Positions 1-8,549 of a DNA stretch of 64,000 bases are shown here, one piece after another. Below the pieces are notes generated by a model. The model was given only the letters and a program-made list of their open reading frames with translations. It was not told the origin of the DNA and made no database searches. The stretch's first letter is position 1. Each line of letters begins with the position of its first letter. Source of the DNA: Candidatus Tectimicrobiota bacterium (lineage in GTDB: Bacteria; Tectomicrobia; Entotheonellia; Entotheonellales; Entotheonellaceae). The DNA lies in NCBI GenBank assembly GCA_026005175.1, contig BPKO01000011.1:62001-126000 (forward strand), given 5' to 3'. Both the position numbers and the translations under genes were made by a program.

Positions 1-70
1 CGCTGCACCCTGCTCTTGCGCCCTGGCGGTGGTGGCGTTAGGGGTACTGCTGGTGCGCGGCGGGCCGTGA
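1..70 (+). CDS. C-terminal tail of a membrane protein (partial)
   Basis: The frame starting at base 2 is open to a TGA at 68-70 and ends in a hydrophobic stretch (ALAVVALGVLLV) followed by a short basic tail, as expected for the last transmembrane helix of a gene that begins before the window. Only about 22 residues are visible, so no family can be given. It is convergent with the next gene, whose stop lies a few bases away. Confidence 0.3.
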   Translation, partial: AAPCSCALAVVALGVLLVRGGP

Positions 71-75
71 GGGGC

Positions 76-795
76 TCAGGAGGGGCGAGACAGGCGGTAG
101 GTGCGCTCAAGCTCGCTCAGGCGCGGGATGAGCTCGGAGTGGGCTTGCACGTGGAAGACGTAGCGCGGCACGTCGCGAGTGGTGCGTGCCATAAACGGCT
201 CGCCCCAGAAGCTAAGGAGGGCTTCAGTGCCCCGCTCGGTGTCGGCAAGAATAAACGACACGCTTTCGTGCAAGCGGCACCAGTGGGGTTCGCGGACTTT
301 GCCGTGTCCGGTACAGGCTTGCACTTTGGGCAGCACCTCCTCGTACCAGAGCGCCCTTTCGCCCTCATCGGCGATGAACTGCACCGCGGTGACGTGCGGG
401 TTTTCGATGGCCGGCCGCAGCAAGGTGTCGAAGAGGGCCTGGGGTTTGAACATCAGCAGGCAGACGTTGAACCAGACCATGTCGCCGCGAGCGCGCTGGG
501 CAAAGCGGGCACTGGCCGGCCGCAGCTGCCGCGGCCCGATCAGCACTACCTCAGGCGCGCGCAGCGCTGCCTGAATGTGGGTGACAGCGGTGGCAGTGCG
601 CTCGGCGAGGGCCAGCGCCCGCTCGCGCTCTCCTTCGCGCCGCAGGTCGCGGAGAAAAAGCAGGGCGAGCAAGACCAGGGCGATGGAGAGGAGGATCTCG
701 GCTTCGATGACGTGCAAGAAGTGCAGGAGCAGGGCAATGACGGCGGCCACGATGCCGGCGACGGCGTCCCAGTCGAGCTTGAGCAGGCGTTCCAT
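76..795 (-). CDS. Membrane-anchored protein of unknown function
   Basis: This 239-residue protein has two hydrophobic segments near the N-terminus (about residues 12-30 and 33-50), then a basic region rich in Arg and Glu and a soluble domain of about 170 residues. The soluble part (FNVCLLMFKPQALFDTLLRPAIENP) resembles the way short phospholipase-D-like or transcriptional-effector modules are laid out, but I see no HKD motif and do not assign a function. A GAAGGGA ribosome binding site lies 6 bases before the ATG. It is divergent from the NnrS-like gene at 886. Confidence 0.6.
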   Translation of the reverse strand: MERLLKLDWDAVAGIVAAVIALLLHFLHVIEAEILLSIALVLLALLFLRDLRREGERERALALAERTATAVTHIQAALRAPEVVLIGPRQLRPASARFAQRARGDMVWFNVCLLMFKPQALFDTLLRPAIENPHVTAVQFIADEGERALWYEEVLPKVQACTGHGKVREPHWCRLHESVSFILADTERGTEALLSFWGEPFMARTTRDVPRYVFHVQAHSELIPRLSELERTYRLSRPS

Positions 796-885
796 AGCAG
801 TCCCTTCTGCGGGTGACCGTACCCTCCTGAGCCGTATCGTATACGCGATACGGGCGCCAAGGACAACCCCGGCGAGGAGAAGACC

Positions 886-1974
886 GTGATGGCGCTGCGG
901 GAAAAAGTTCGCTTGCCGCTGATGGCCACCGCGCTGCTATCCCTGCTGGCGGCGCTATGGGCCGGCCTGCTGCGCCTGGGCTGGCCGCTGCCCCTGGCCT
1001 CCACCTCCCTGCCGGCGGGGCACGGCCCGCTGCTGGTGGGCGGCTTTCTGGGCACGCTTATCGGCGTTGAGCGTGCCGTGGCTTTGGGGAAAGCGTGGGC
1101 GTACGGCGCGGCGGCGTGCAGTGCCCTGGGTGCCTTGGCCCTGCTTGTGGGGCTGCCGGCGGCGCCGCTGCTAACCCTGGGCAGCGCCGGCCTGGTGGCC
1201 GAGCTCGTCTGGCTCCTGCGCCGCCAGCCGGGGCTGGCCATGGCCACCATGGCGCTGGGCGCGCTCGCCTGGCTGGTGGGCAACGCCTTGTGGCTCTGGG
1301 GCTGGCCACTGTTTCGCGTCGTGCCCTGGTGGCTGGGCTTCCTGGTGCTCACCATTGCCGGCGAGCGGCTGGAGCTTAGCCGCCTGCTGGCTTTGCCAGG
1401 CAGCGCGCGGCTGGCTTTTGCCGCCGCCGTGGGCTTGATCCTGCTGGGGCTGCTCCTCTCCCTGGGGCAAGCCGCCGCCGGGGTGCGCCTCCTCGGGGTG
1501 GGGTTGCTCGCCCTGGCCGTCTGGCTTTGGCGCTACGATGTGGCACGGCGCACGGTCCGCCAGCAGGGACTGACGCGCTACATCGCCCTCTGCTTGCTCT
1601 CTGGCTACGCCTGGCTTGGCCTGGGTGGCGCGCTGGCCCTTTACGCCGGTGCCGTAGCCGCCGGGCCCCGCTACGACGCCGTTCTTCACGCCGTTTTTGT
1701 CGGCTTTGTCTTTGCCATGATTTTTGGCCACGCCCTGGTCATCTTCCCCGCCGTGCTCGGCCGGCCGCTGCCTTACGGGCCGCACTTTTTTGCCCCCCTC
1801 GTGCTGCTGCACGCTTCGCTCCTGCTGCGCCTGGCCAGCGACCTGGGCGGCTGGGGCGCCGGGCGGCAGTGGGGTGGGCTAGGCAACGCCCTAGCCATTG
1901 CCGGGTTTTTGGGGCTGGTGGGGCAAGCGGTGCGCCGCGGGGGCCGCCTCACCCCGGCCCGCCTTCGCCGCTGA
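886..1974 (+). CDS. NnrS-like polytopic membrane protein
   Basis: The 362-residue product is almost entirely hydrophobic, with about 12 predicted helices. Two regions recall the NnrS/heme-copper-related family: AGHGPLLVGGFLGTLIGVE near residue 45 and HAVFVGFVFAMIFGHALVIF near residue 270, both placing histidines inside helices where heme or copper could bind. NnrS proteins protect against nitric oxide stress; that role is inferred from family resemblance only. The last 26 bases overlap the convergent PAS gene. The start could be the ATG at 889 instead of 886, since two Met codons are adjacent. Confidence 0.55.
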   Translation: MMALREKVRLPLMATALLSLLAALWAGLLRLGWPLPLASTSLPAGHGPLLVGGFLGTLIGVERAVALGKAWAYGAAACSALGALALLVGLPAAPLLTLGSAGLVAELVWLLRRQPGLAMATMALGALAWLVGNALWLWGWPLFRVVPWWLGFLVLTIAGERLELSRLLALPGSARLAFAAAVGLILLGLLLSLGQAAAGVRLLGVGLLALAVWLWRYDVARRTVRQQGLTRYIALCLLSGYAWLGLGGALALYAGAVAAGPRYDAVLHAVFVGFVFAMIFGHALVIFPAVLGRPLPYGPHFFAPLVLLHASLLLRLASDLGGWGAGRQWGGLGNALAIAGFLGLVGQAVRRGGRLTPARLRR

Positions 1975-2411
1975 GGCCTGCCTGGGACGCCCGGGCTTCC
2001 AGGGCAGCCAGGCGCGCTTGCAGCGCCTTTTCGCGCTGCCACCGCGCGGTCACGTCGCGCATGAAGGCGCCGATGCCCAGAAGGTCTCCGCCGGGCTGGC
2101 GCAGCAAGACGATGCTGAACTCCAGGGAAAGGCGGGTGCCGTCGCGGCGCTGCGCCGGCACGCTGAGCAGCTGGTTGCCGTAGCGCGTCTCCCCGGTGGC
2201 CATGACGCGGCGGTAGCCTTCCCAGTGGCGGGCCCGCAGCGCCTCAGGGAATGATGAGGTCGAGCGACTGCCCCAGGGCCTCCTCGGCACGGTAGCCAAA
2301 CATCGCCTCGGCGCCCGCGTTCCACAGGCGAATAATGCCCTCGCGGTCGGCAAAGAGAATGGCCTCTGGCGCCTGTGCCACCAGCTGCTGGCACAGCCAT
2401 GCTTCGTCCAC
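1949..2411 (-). pseudogene. PAS-domain protein, frameshifted
   Basis: A GTG at 2411 with a GGAGGA site upstream opens a PAS domain (PEAILFADREGIIRLWNAGA, GYRAEEALGQSLDLIIP) that hits TGA at 2246-2244. The next frame continues it without a gap (EALRARHWEGYRRVMATGE, then LLGIGAFMRDVTARWQREK) to a stop at 1949. One extra base at about 2246 explains the break. The product would be a single PAS sensor domain of about 153 residues with a short C-terminal helix and no output domain. It is either a real broken gene or an assembly error like the many other +1 shifts in this window. Confidence 0.75.
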
Positions 2412-2460
2412 CACGCCACACTCCTCCTACAAAGTGATGCAAAGACGCGTGCCCGCCTGC

Positions 2461-2489
2461 TTGACAGCGCGGGCTTGCGCGCTTAGGAT
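2461..2489 (+). promoter_or_regulatory. Sigma-70 promoter for the TauD-type gene
   Basis: A perfect -35 box TTGACA at 2461-2466 is followed after 17 bases by TAGGAT at 2484-2489. The dioxygenase gene starts 40 bases downstream. Confidence 0.65.
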
Positions 2490-2528
2490 ACGCCGCAAGC
2501 GCATACCACGCAAGGGGGAGGCATCGTC

Positions 2529-3470
2529 ATGGCCCAGCCGCTTGATACCACGTACACTGCGATCGAGGTTCGTCCGCTCTCCGTTCATATTGGCGCTGAG
2601 ATTCGGGGCGTCGACTTGACGCGGCCCCTGCCTCCCGAGCAGGTGCAGGAGATCCGGGCGGCCCTGCTGCAGTGGAAAGTGGTCTTTTTCCGCGAGCAGT
2701 TCCTCGATCACGCCCAGCACATCGCCTTTGCCCGCCACTTTGGCGCCCTTACCCCCGGGCACGTGGTCTTTGGCCACGACGGCGACTATCCGGAGATCTA
2801 CGCCGTGGCCAAGTACCGCACCGCCAACAGCTACCGGGAGCAAGTGGCAATCCGCCCCTGGACGGGCTGGCACACCGACATCACCGCCGCCATCAACCCG
2901 CCGGCCGCTTCCATTCTGCGCGGTGACGTGGTGCCGCCTTACGGTGGCGACACGCAGTGGACCAACCTGGTGGCCGCTTACCAGGCCCTGTCGCCGGCCA
3001 TGCAGCGGTTCGTCGACGGCCTGCGCGGCATCCACCGCTTCGCGCCGCCGCCGGAAGCCCAGCCCTCGCCCGAGTATGAAGCGCTGGTGCGTCGCCACAC
3101 CCTGATCAGCGAGCACCCGCTAGTGCGGGTGCACCCGGAGACGGGCGAGCGCGTGCTCTTTGTCAGCCCCTCCTTCCTCAAGGCCATCGTCGGCTTGACG
3201 CCGCGCGAGAGCCAGTGCCTGCTTGAATTTCTCTGGGAGCACGCGGTGCGGCCGGAATTCACCATACGCTTCAAGTGGGAGCCCGGCAGCGTGGCCTTTT
3301 GGGACAACCGGTCGACGGCGCACCTGGCACCGCGCGACATTTTTGCCGTCGACTTTGACCGCCAGTTTTACCGCGTCACCCTCCACGGCGACGTGCCGGT
3401 GGGCGTCGACGGCACCCCCTCGCGCGCCCTGGCCGGCGAACCCATCCCGGCCATCACCCCGGCGTGGTAA
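2529..3470 (+). CDS. TauD/TfdA-family alpha-ketoglutarate dioxygenase
   Basis: This 313-residue protein matches the length and layout of the TauD family of Fe(II)/2-oxoglutarate-dependent dioxygenases, which hydroxylate sulfonates or related small acids. The metal-binding HxD is visible as WHTD (H115, D117) and the distal histidine as STAHLAPRD (H265), followed by the RQFYRVTLHGD stretch that supplies the 2-oxoglutarate-binding arginine. The N-terminal GAEIRGVDLTRPL is also typical. The substrate cannot be read from the sequence. A sigma-70 promoter sits just upstream, and a GGGGGAGG ribosome binding site precedes the ATG. Confidence 0.88.
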   Translation: MAQPLDTTYTAIEVRPLSVHIGAEIRGVDLTRPLPPEQVQEIRAALLQWKVVFFREQFLDHAQHIAFARHFGALTPGHVVFGHDGDYPEIYAVAKYRTANSYREQVAIRPWTGWHTDITAAINPPAASILRGDVVPPYGGDTQWTNLVAAYQALSPAMQRFVDGLRGIHRFAPPPEAQPSPEYEALVRRHTLISEHPLVRVHPETGERVLFVSPSFLKAIVGLTPRESQCLLEFLWEHAVRPEFTIRFKWEPGSVAFWDNRSTAHLAPRDIFAVDFDRQFYRVTLHGDVPVGVDGTPSRALAGEPIPAITPAW

Positions 3471-3472
3471 AG

Positions 3473-3495
3473 GAAATGGGGTCAGAGAACATTTT
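3473..3495 (+). repeat. Dispersed 23-bp repeat, copy 1
   Basis: The element begins GAAATGGGGTCAGAG and ends ACATTTT. It starts two bases after the TauD-type stop codon. Copies occur at 5285-5307 and, inverted, at 49121-49143. Confidence 0.8.
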
Positions 3496-3563
3496 TCCCT
3501 TGCACCCCTGTGCGGGGCTTGGTGCGTATTCCGTTGGCAGAGCCCTTGCACAGGAGGACCAAC

Positions 3564-4040
3564 ATGCCGCCTTTGCCCTGTGACCACGTGACGCTGACGC
3601 GGCTGGTGGTGCGGCCGCGCGACATGGACGCCGACCGCAACGTCAACAATGCCGTTTACTTTGAGTACTTTCACCAGGCACGGCTAGAGCACCTGGCGCG
3701 CCTGGGCGTGTACCACCCGCGGGCGCCGCGGCGTGACAACCTCTTTGCCCTGGCGGAAAACACCTGCCGCTACCTGGCGCCCTCGTACTACGGCGACGTG
3801 CTGCTAATCTGGACGGCCACGCATGCCGTGGGCCGCAGCAGCTTCCAGCTCGTCTATCGCGTCTGGCGCGAGGAGGACGAGGCGCTCATCGCGGCCGCGC
3901 ACTCCGTGCAGGTGTGGCTTGGTGCCCATGGCGGCTCGGCCCCGCTGCCGCCGGCGGTACATGCCGCTCTGGCAGCTTCCTGCTGCCCGCACCTGCCCAA
4001 GCTGCCGCCGCGGCGCGGCGAAGGGGAAGCGGGTGCTTAG
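3564..4040 (+). CDS. 4-hydroxybenzoyl-CoA thioesterase family protein
   Basis: The 158-residue product is a single hot-dog-fold thioesterase of the 4HBT/YbgC type, hydrolysing acyl-CoA thioesters. The signature is DMDADRNVNNAVYFEYF near residue 18, where the catalytic Asp and the VNN-x-Y turn lie, followed by YYGDVLLIWT and SVQVWLG. The start at 3564 is chosen because AGGAGG lies 6 bases before it; a longer open frame upstream has no such site. Its last 8 bases overlap the GTG of the MFS gene, so the two are probably co-translated. Confidence 0.82.
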   Translation: MPPLPCDHVTLTRLVVRPRDMDADRNVNNAVYFEYFHQARLEHLARLGVYHPRAPRRDNLFALAENTCRYLAPSYYGDVLLIWTATHAVGRSSFQLVYRVWREEDEALIAAAHSVQVWLGAHGGSAPLPPAVHAALAASCCPHLPKLPPRRGEGEAGA

Positions 4041-5286
4041 CGGCCGCCTGCCCTTTTTCTACGGCTGGGTGATCGTCGCTCTGTCGACCCTGGTGAACCT
4101 GCTGGCGTGGTCGGTGCGTTCCAGCTTTGCCCTCTTCTACGCGGCTTTTGTGCGAGAGCTGGGCTGGGGCCGGGGAGAGGCGGCGCTGGGCTACTCCCTG
4201 AGCTGGCTCTGCCTGTTTGTCTTTTCGCCGCTGGCCGGCCGCCTCTACGACCGCCTGGGGCCGCGGGTAATCATCCCGCTGGGCGGCTTGCTGCTGGGCA
4301 CCGGGCTGGCGCTCACCGGGCAGGTACGGGCGTCGTGGCAGTACGACCTTACCTTCGGGGTGCTGGTGGCAGCCGGGATGGCCGGCGTCATGATTCCAGC
4401 GGCGGCGGTTCTCGGCCAGTGGTTTGTGCGGCACCGCGGAACGGCCATGGGCTTTATCAGCGCCGGCTCTTCGGTCAGTGCCGTGCTCTTTTATCCGCTC
4501 AACACCTGGCTCATTGCCCAGCTGGGCTGGCGATATGCCCTCGCCGTCTATGGGCTTATTGTGGCCCTGGGCATTGCGCCGCTTGCCGCCTGCTTCTACC
4601 GCCGCCATCCTTCTGAAGTCGGGCAGACCCCAGACGGCATTCCAGAAGAGGCGGTGGGGGTGGCCGACGAACCATGCCAGCAGTGGGAGCTGCCACTGCG
4701 CTGTGCCTTGCGCACGCCGCAGCTGTGGGCCGTCTTTGCCATGTGGGGGCTGGGGGTTATTGGCTATCAGATCATGACCACCCACCAGGTGGCGCATGCA
4801 CTGGCCCAGGGCTTCACCCCGGCCACCCTGGCCTGGGTCTTTTCCCTTGCCGGCGCCTGCACCACCCTGGGCAACCTCCTGGGCGGCGCGTTGTCGGACC
4901 GCTGGGGCCGGGAGTGGGTCTTCAGTCTTGGCACGGCCATTGCCATTGCCGGCGTCGTTCGGTTTGCCGCGCTGGCGGGAGCGCACGACACGGCCGGGCT
5001 GCTCTTTTACGCCCTGGCCGGGGTGGGCTTTGGCATGCGCATCGCCTTGCTGGCCGCCATCCCCGCCGACCTCTTCCACGGGCCTTACTTTGGAGCCATT
5101 CTGGGCTTTGCCAACGGGGGTGGCGGGCTGGGCGGCTTCATCGGTCCCTTTCTTGCCGGCCTACTGTACGACCTCACCGGGACGTACCAGCTCGCCTTTA
5201 CCATCAGCGCCCTGGCCCTGGCCGGAGCCGCCGTGTCCGTGTGGATCGCCGCCCCGCGGCGCGCGCGCTCCCGAACCCGCCGCTGA
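4033..5286 (+). CDS. Major facilitator superfamily transporter
   Basis: The 417-residue protein has 12 predicted transmembrane helices and the MFS loop 2-3 motif as GRLYDRLGPR, with a second half-copy at GGALSDRWGRE. The opening FYGWVIVALSTLVNL and the overall layout resemble the oxalate/formate antiporter-like (OFA) branch, whose members move organic acids. The GTG at 4033 overlaps the end of the thioesterase gene and has GAAGGGGAAG before it. The substrate is unknown; the thioesterase and dioxygenase upstream suggest a small carboxylate or sulfonate. Confidence 0.85.
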   Translation: MLSGRLPFFYGWVIVALSTLVNLLAWSVRSSFALFYAAFVRELGWGRGEAALGYSLSWLCLFVFSPLAGRLYDRLGPRVIIPLGGLLLGTGLALTGQVRASWQYDLTFGVLVAAGMAGVMIPAAAVLGQWFVRHRGTAMGFISAGSSVSAVLFYPLNTWLIAQLGWRYALAVYGLIVALGIAPLAACFYRRHPSEVGQTPDGIPEEAVGVADEPCQQWELPLRCALRTPQLWAVFAMWGLGVIGYQIMTTHQVAHALAQGFTPATLAWVFSLAGACTTLGNLLGGALSDRWGREWVFSLGTAIAIAGVVRFAALAGAHDTAGLLFYALAGVGFGMRIALLAAIPADLFHGPYFGAILGFANGGGGLGGFIGPFLAGLLYDLTGTYQLAFTISALALAGAAVSVWIAAPRRARSRTRR

Positions 5287-5307
5287 AATGGGGTCAGAGA
5301 ACATTTT
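5285..5307 (+). repeat. Dispersed 23-bp repeat, copy 2
   Basis: Identical to the copy at 3473-3495 over the full 23 bases. It overlaps the TGA stop of the MFS gene. Confidence 0.8.
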
Positions 5308-5379
5308 CTTCGCGGCGCGCTTGCCCCTGCAGCGGCAGCAGGGAATAATTCTCGCTAGAGAAAAAAGCCGGAGAGCGCC

Positions 5380-6054
5380 ATGCGCCTGCTGGTGGTCGAA
5401 GACGACAAAAAGCTCGCCAGCTTCCTCAAGCGCGGGCTGGAGGAAGAGCACTACGCCGTGGACGTGGCCCACGACGGCGAGGAAGGGTGGTACCTGAGCC
5501 AAGTCAACGACTACGACCTCCTCGTCTTGGACATCATGCTGCCCAAGCTGGACGGGCTGGCGCTGTGCCGCAAGCTACGCCAGCAGCGCCAGGACACGCC
5601 CATTCTCCTCCTCACCGCCCGCGACGCCGTGGCGGACCGCGTCACCGGCCTTGACCTTGGTGCTGACGACTACCTGGTCAAGCCGTTTGCTTTTGCCGAG
5701 CTGCTGGCGCGCATCCGGGCCTTGCTGCGGCGCCGCCGCGGGCCGCTGGCCATGCCGCTGCAGGTGGCCGACCTGGTGCTGGACCCGGTAGCCCACCGCG
5801 TCACGCGGGGGGGCCAGCCCATCGAACTCACGGCCAAGGAGTACGCGCTGCTGGAGTTCCTGATGCGCCATGCCGGGGAAGTGGTGACGCGCACGCAGAT
5901 CGCCGAGCACGTCTGGGACCAGCATTTCGACAGCGACAGCAACGTCATCGACGTCTACATCAGCTATCTGCGCCAGAAAATCGACCGGCCTTTTGCCACC
6001 CGGCTCCTGCACACGGTGCGCGGTGTGGGGTACGTGCTGCGGGAAGAGGCATGA
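5380..6054 (+). CDS. OmpR/PhoB-family response regulator
   Basis: The 224-residue protein has a receiver domain (acidic pocket E7-D8-D9, phospho-acceptor D51 in LVLDIMLPK, Lys in LVKPF) and a winged-helix DNA-binding domain from about residue 130 (LTAKEYALLEFLMRH, then SNVIDVYISYLRQKID). It overlaps the kinase gene by 4 bases (ATGA), so the pair is co-translated. It resembles the CusR/QseB/PmrA branch. The downstream lipid-modifying genes make a PmrAB-like envelope-stress role plausible, but this is inference from context. Confidence 0.92.
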   Translation: MRLLVVEDDKKLASFLKRGLEEEHYAVDVAHDGEEGWYLSQVNDYDLLVLDIMLPKLDGLALCRKLRQQRQDTPILLLTARDAVADRVTGLDLGADDYLVKPFAFAELLARIRALLRRRRGPLAMPLQVADLVLDPVAHRVTRGGQPIELTAKEYALLEFLMRHAGEVVTRTQIAEHVWDQHFDSDSNVIDVYISYLRQKIDRPFATRLLHTVRGVGYVLREEA

Positions 6055-7472
6055 CGCTCTGTCGCACCCTCCGGGCCCGCCTGGCACTGCAATACGCCGG
6101 CGTCCTGGCCCTCCTTCTTTGCCTCTTTAGCGCCGGGGTCTACTTCGGGCTGCGCACCGTTCTTGGCCGCAACCTTGATGCCTCCCTGTGGTCGATCGCC
6201 GAAAGCGAGGTGGCTTCGGCTTCGGATGCGCCTGACGGAGCCGTCCACTTCCACGAGGTGAGCCCCAATCCCCTGCGGGCCGGCGGCGTGGCCCGCCTGG
6301 ACAAGCTGGTGCAGCTGCGCACCTTTCCCCAAGGCCGGCTGGTGGGCAAGAGCCGCACCCTGGGCGCTTCGGAGCTGCCGCTCAGTGCTCAGGCCCGCGC
6401 CCGGCTGGCCCGCGGCGAGGTGGTCTTCGAAACCGTGCGCACGCCGGCTTCACCGCCTATCCGCATGATCTCCCTGCCCATCAGCGTGCAGGGCGAGGTG
6501 CGCTACGTCATGCAGGTGGGGGCCTCCCTGGCGCCGCTGCAGACAACCCTGCGGCGGCTGCTGGGGGTGCTTCTTGTCCTCGACGCCAGCGCCCTGGGGC
6601 TTACCGCCCTGGCCGGCTCGTTCCTGGCCCGGCGTGCCCTGCGGCCCATCGGGCAGCTGGTGCGTACCCTCGAGCGGATTGAGGGGCAGAGCCTGCACCG
6701 GCGCCTGGCAGTGGTGACACCACACGACGAGCTTGGCCGCCTCACCACCGTCCTCAACCGCATGCTCGACCGCCTGGAGCGCAGCTTCCGCAGCCAGCAG
6801 CGCTTTATCGCCGACGCCTCCCACGAGCTGCGGGCACCGCTGGCCAGCGTGCAGCTGGCGCTGGAGCTGGCCCTGCGGCGACCGCGCACTGCCCAAGAAT
6901 ACCGGCAGGCGGTGCAGAGCGCGCTAGAGGACGTTGCACACTTGTCCCGCCTGGTCGAGGACCTCCTCACCCTCAGCCGCGCCGACAGCGGCAAGCTGGA
7001 GATCGCCCGCCGCCCCGTGCCGCTTGCTTCCTTGCTGCAGCAGGTGGTGGCTGCCTTTGCCCAACGCGCCAAAGAGAAGCAGCTCGAGGTGGCGGTGGCG
7101 GTTCCCGAGGTGGTGGTGGCCGGCGAGCCGGCCCTGCTGTTTCGCCTCTTTGCCAACTTGCTCGACAATGCCTTGCGCTACACGCCCGCGCCGGGACAGA
7201 TCACCCTCACCGGCGCCGCGGACGCGGACGTCGTACGGGTCACGGTGCGCGACACCGGCATCGGCATCCCCGCCGAGCACCTGCCCCGGATTTTCGAGCG
7301 CTTCTACCGCGTGGAGAGCGAGCGCACGCGGGAAACGGGTGGCAGCGGCCTGGGGCTGGCCATCTGCCAGGAAATCGTGCGCGCCCACGGGGGGACCCTG
7401 ACCGTCACCAGTACCGTGGGACAGGGCAGCGCCTTCACCGTGAGCTTGCCGCTATACAACCGCCTTGTGTAA
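6051..7472 (+). CDS. Sensor histidine kinase, partner of the OmpR-type regulator
   Basis: The 473-residue kinase has an N-terminal transmembrane helix (about residues 12-35), a periplasmic domain of roughly 120 residues, a second helix near 165-190, a HAMP linker, a dimerisation domain with phospho-acceptor H258 in DASHELRAPLAS, and an ATPase domain with N box (NLLDNALRY), G1 (DTGIGIP), F box and G2 (GGSGLGLAI). This is the standard EnvZ/QseC/CusS architecture. The signal sensed is not evident. No metal-binding cluster is seen in the periplasmic part. Confidence 0.92.
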   Translation: MTLCRTLRARLALQYAGVLALLLCLFSAGVYFGLRTVLGRNLDASLWSIAESEVASASDAPDGAVHFHEVSPNPLRAGGVARLDKLVQLRTFPQGRLVGKSRTLGASELPLSAQARARLARGEVVFETVRTPASPPIRMISLPISVQGEVRYVMQVGASLAPLQTTLRRLLGVLLVLDASALGLTALAGSFLARRALRPIGQLVRTLERIEGQSLHRRLAVVTPHDELGRLTTVLNRMLDRLERSFRSQQRFIADASHELRAPLASVQLALELALRRPRTAQEYRQAVQSALEDVAHLSRLVEDLLTLSRADSGKLEIARRPVPLASLLQQVVAAFAQRAKEKQLEVAVAVPEVVVAGEPALLFRLFANLLDNALRYTPAPGQITLTGAADADVVRVTVRDTGIGIPAEHLPRIFERFYRVESERTRETGGSGLGLAICQEIVRAHGGTLTVTSTVGQGSAFTVSLPLYNRLV

Positions 7473-7541
7473 ACCCGGCGCCTCTGGTACCCTTGCCGAT
7501 TCGGATAAGGCCGGAGCGCTGTGGCTGCAAGGGAGGCAAGG

Positions 7542-8549
7542 GTGACCAGAGACAGCCAGGAAGCCCAGGTGGAAGTTTCGGTGGTCATTCCCATCCGCAA
7601 CGAGCGGGACAACCTGCCCGAGCTCTACGCTCACCTGCGCCGCGCCCTTGCCCAGCTCCAGCGGCCCTACGAAGTGGTCTTTGTCGACGACGGCAGCAGC
7701 GACGGCTCCCTGGCCTTTTGTCAGGAACTGGCCGCCGGCGATCCCCGCGTGGTGGTGGTGGCGCTGCGCCGCCCCTTTGGCAAAGCCACCGCCTTGCAGG
7801 CAGGCTTTGCGGTGGCCAGCGGGCAGGTGATCGTCACCATGGATGGCGACCTCCAGGACGACGCGGGCGAAATTTCCCGGCTGCTTAAAGCCCTGGAGGA
7901 AGGGTACGACTTGGTAACCGGCTGGCGCCACCGCCGCCAGGACCGGCTAGGCAAGCGCCTGGCTTCGCGCCTTTTCAACCTGACCACCGCGTTCTTCACC
8001 GGCCTTCACCTGCACGACTTTAACTCCGGACTCAAGGCCTACCGGCGCGAGGTGGCCCGCGGGCTCGACCTCTACGGTGAGCTGCACCGCTATGTGCCGG
8101 TGCTGGCGCACGCCAAAGGCTTCCGCGTGGGGGAGGTGCCGGTGCGCCACCATCCGCGGCGTCACGGCACCTCCAAGTACCGTCTGGAGCGCTTCCTGCG
8201 CGGGGCCCTGGACCTGCTGGCGGTGCTCTTCCTGAGCCACTACCAGCGCCGCCCGCTGCACCTCTTTGGCCTGGTAGGTGGCGCTTTCCTGCTCGCCGGC
8301 CTGGGCATCGACGGCTACCTGACGGTGCTGTGGTGGCTCGGGAAGGGGCCTATCGGCACGCGGCCGCTGCTGGTGCTGGGCTCGCTGCTGATCACCGTGG
8401 GGGTGCAGCTTTTCTTCTTCGGCCTGCTGGCGGAACTGATCACCGCCACGAGCTACCGCCGCGGCGACGTCACCGAGCTCATCCGCCACGTCTACCGGCA
8501 GCAGACTGCCCTGCCGCCTTCTCTCGTGGATGCCCCCCGTGAGCGCTGA
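7542..8549 (+). CDS. Family 2 glycosyltransferase, DPM1/GtrB type, with membrane anchor
   Basis: A GT-A domain fills residues 1-220: VVIPIRNERDNLPEL, the VDDGSSDGS strand, and the metal-binding MDGDLQDD. Two or three C-terminal helices (about 230-310) anchor it to the membrane. Enzymes of this kind charge undecaprenyl or dolichyl phosphate with a sugar. The GTG at 7542 is preferred because GGGAGG lies 5 bases before it. It overlaps the next gene by 20 bases. In this operon it probably makes the lipid-linked sugar that the ArnT-like transferase at 9467 uses; this is inferred from gene order. Confidence 0.88.
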   Translation: MTRDSQEAQVEVSVVIPIRNERDNLPELYAHLRRALAQLQRPYEVVFVDDGSSDGSLAFCQELAAGDPRVVVVALRRPFGKATALQAGFAVASGQVIVTMDGDLQDDAGEISRLLKALEEGYDLVTGWRHRRQDRLGKRLASRLFNLTTAFFTGLHLHDFNSGLKAYRREVARGLDLYGELHRYVPVLAHAKGFRVGEVPVRHHPRRHGTSKYRLERFLRGALDLLAVLFLSHYQRRPLHLFGLVGGAFLLAGLGIDGYLTVLWWLGKGPIGTRPLLVLGSLLITVGVQLFFFGLLAELITATSYRRGDVTELIRHVYRQQTALPPSLVDAPRER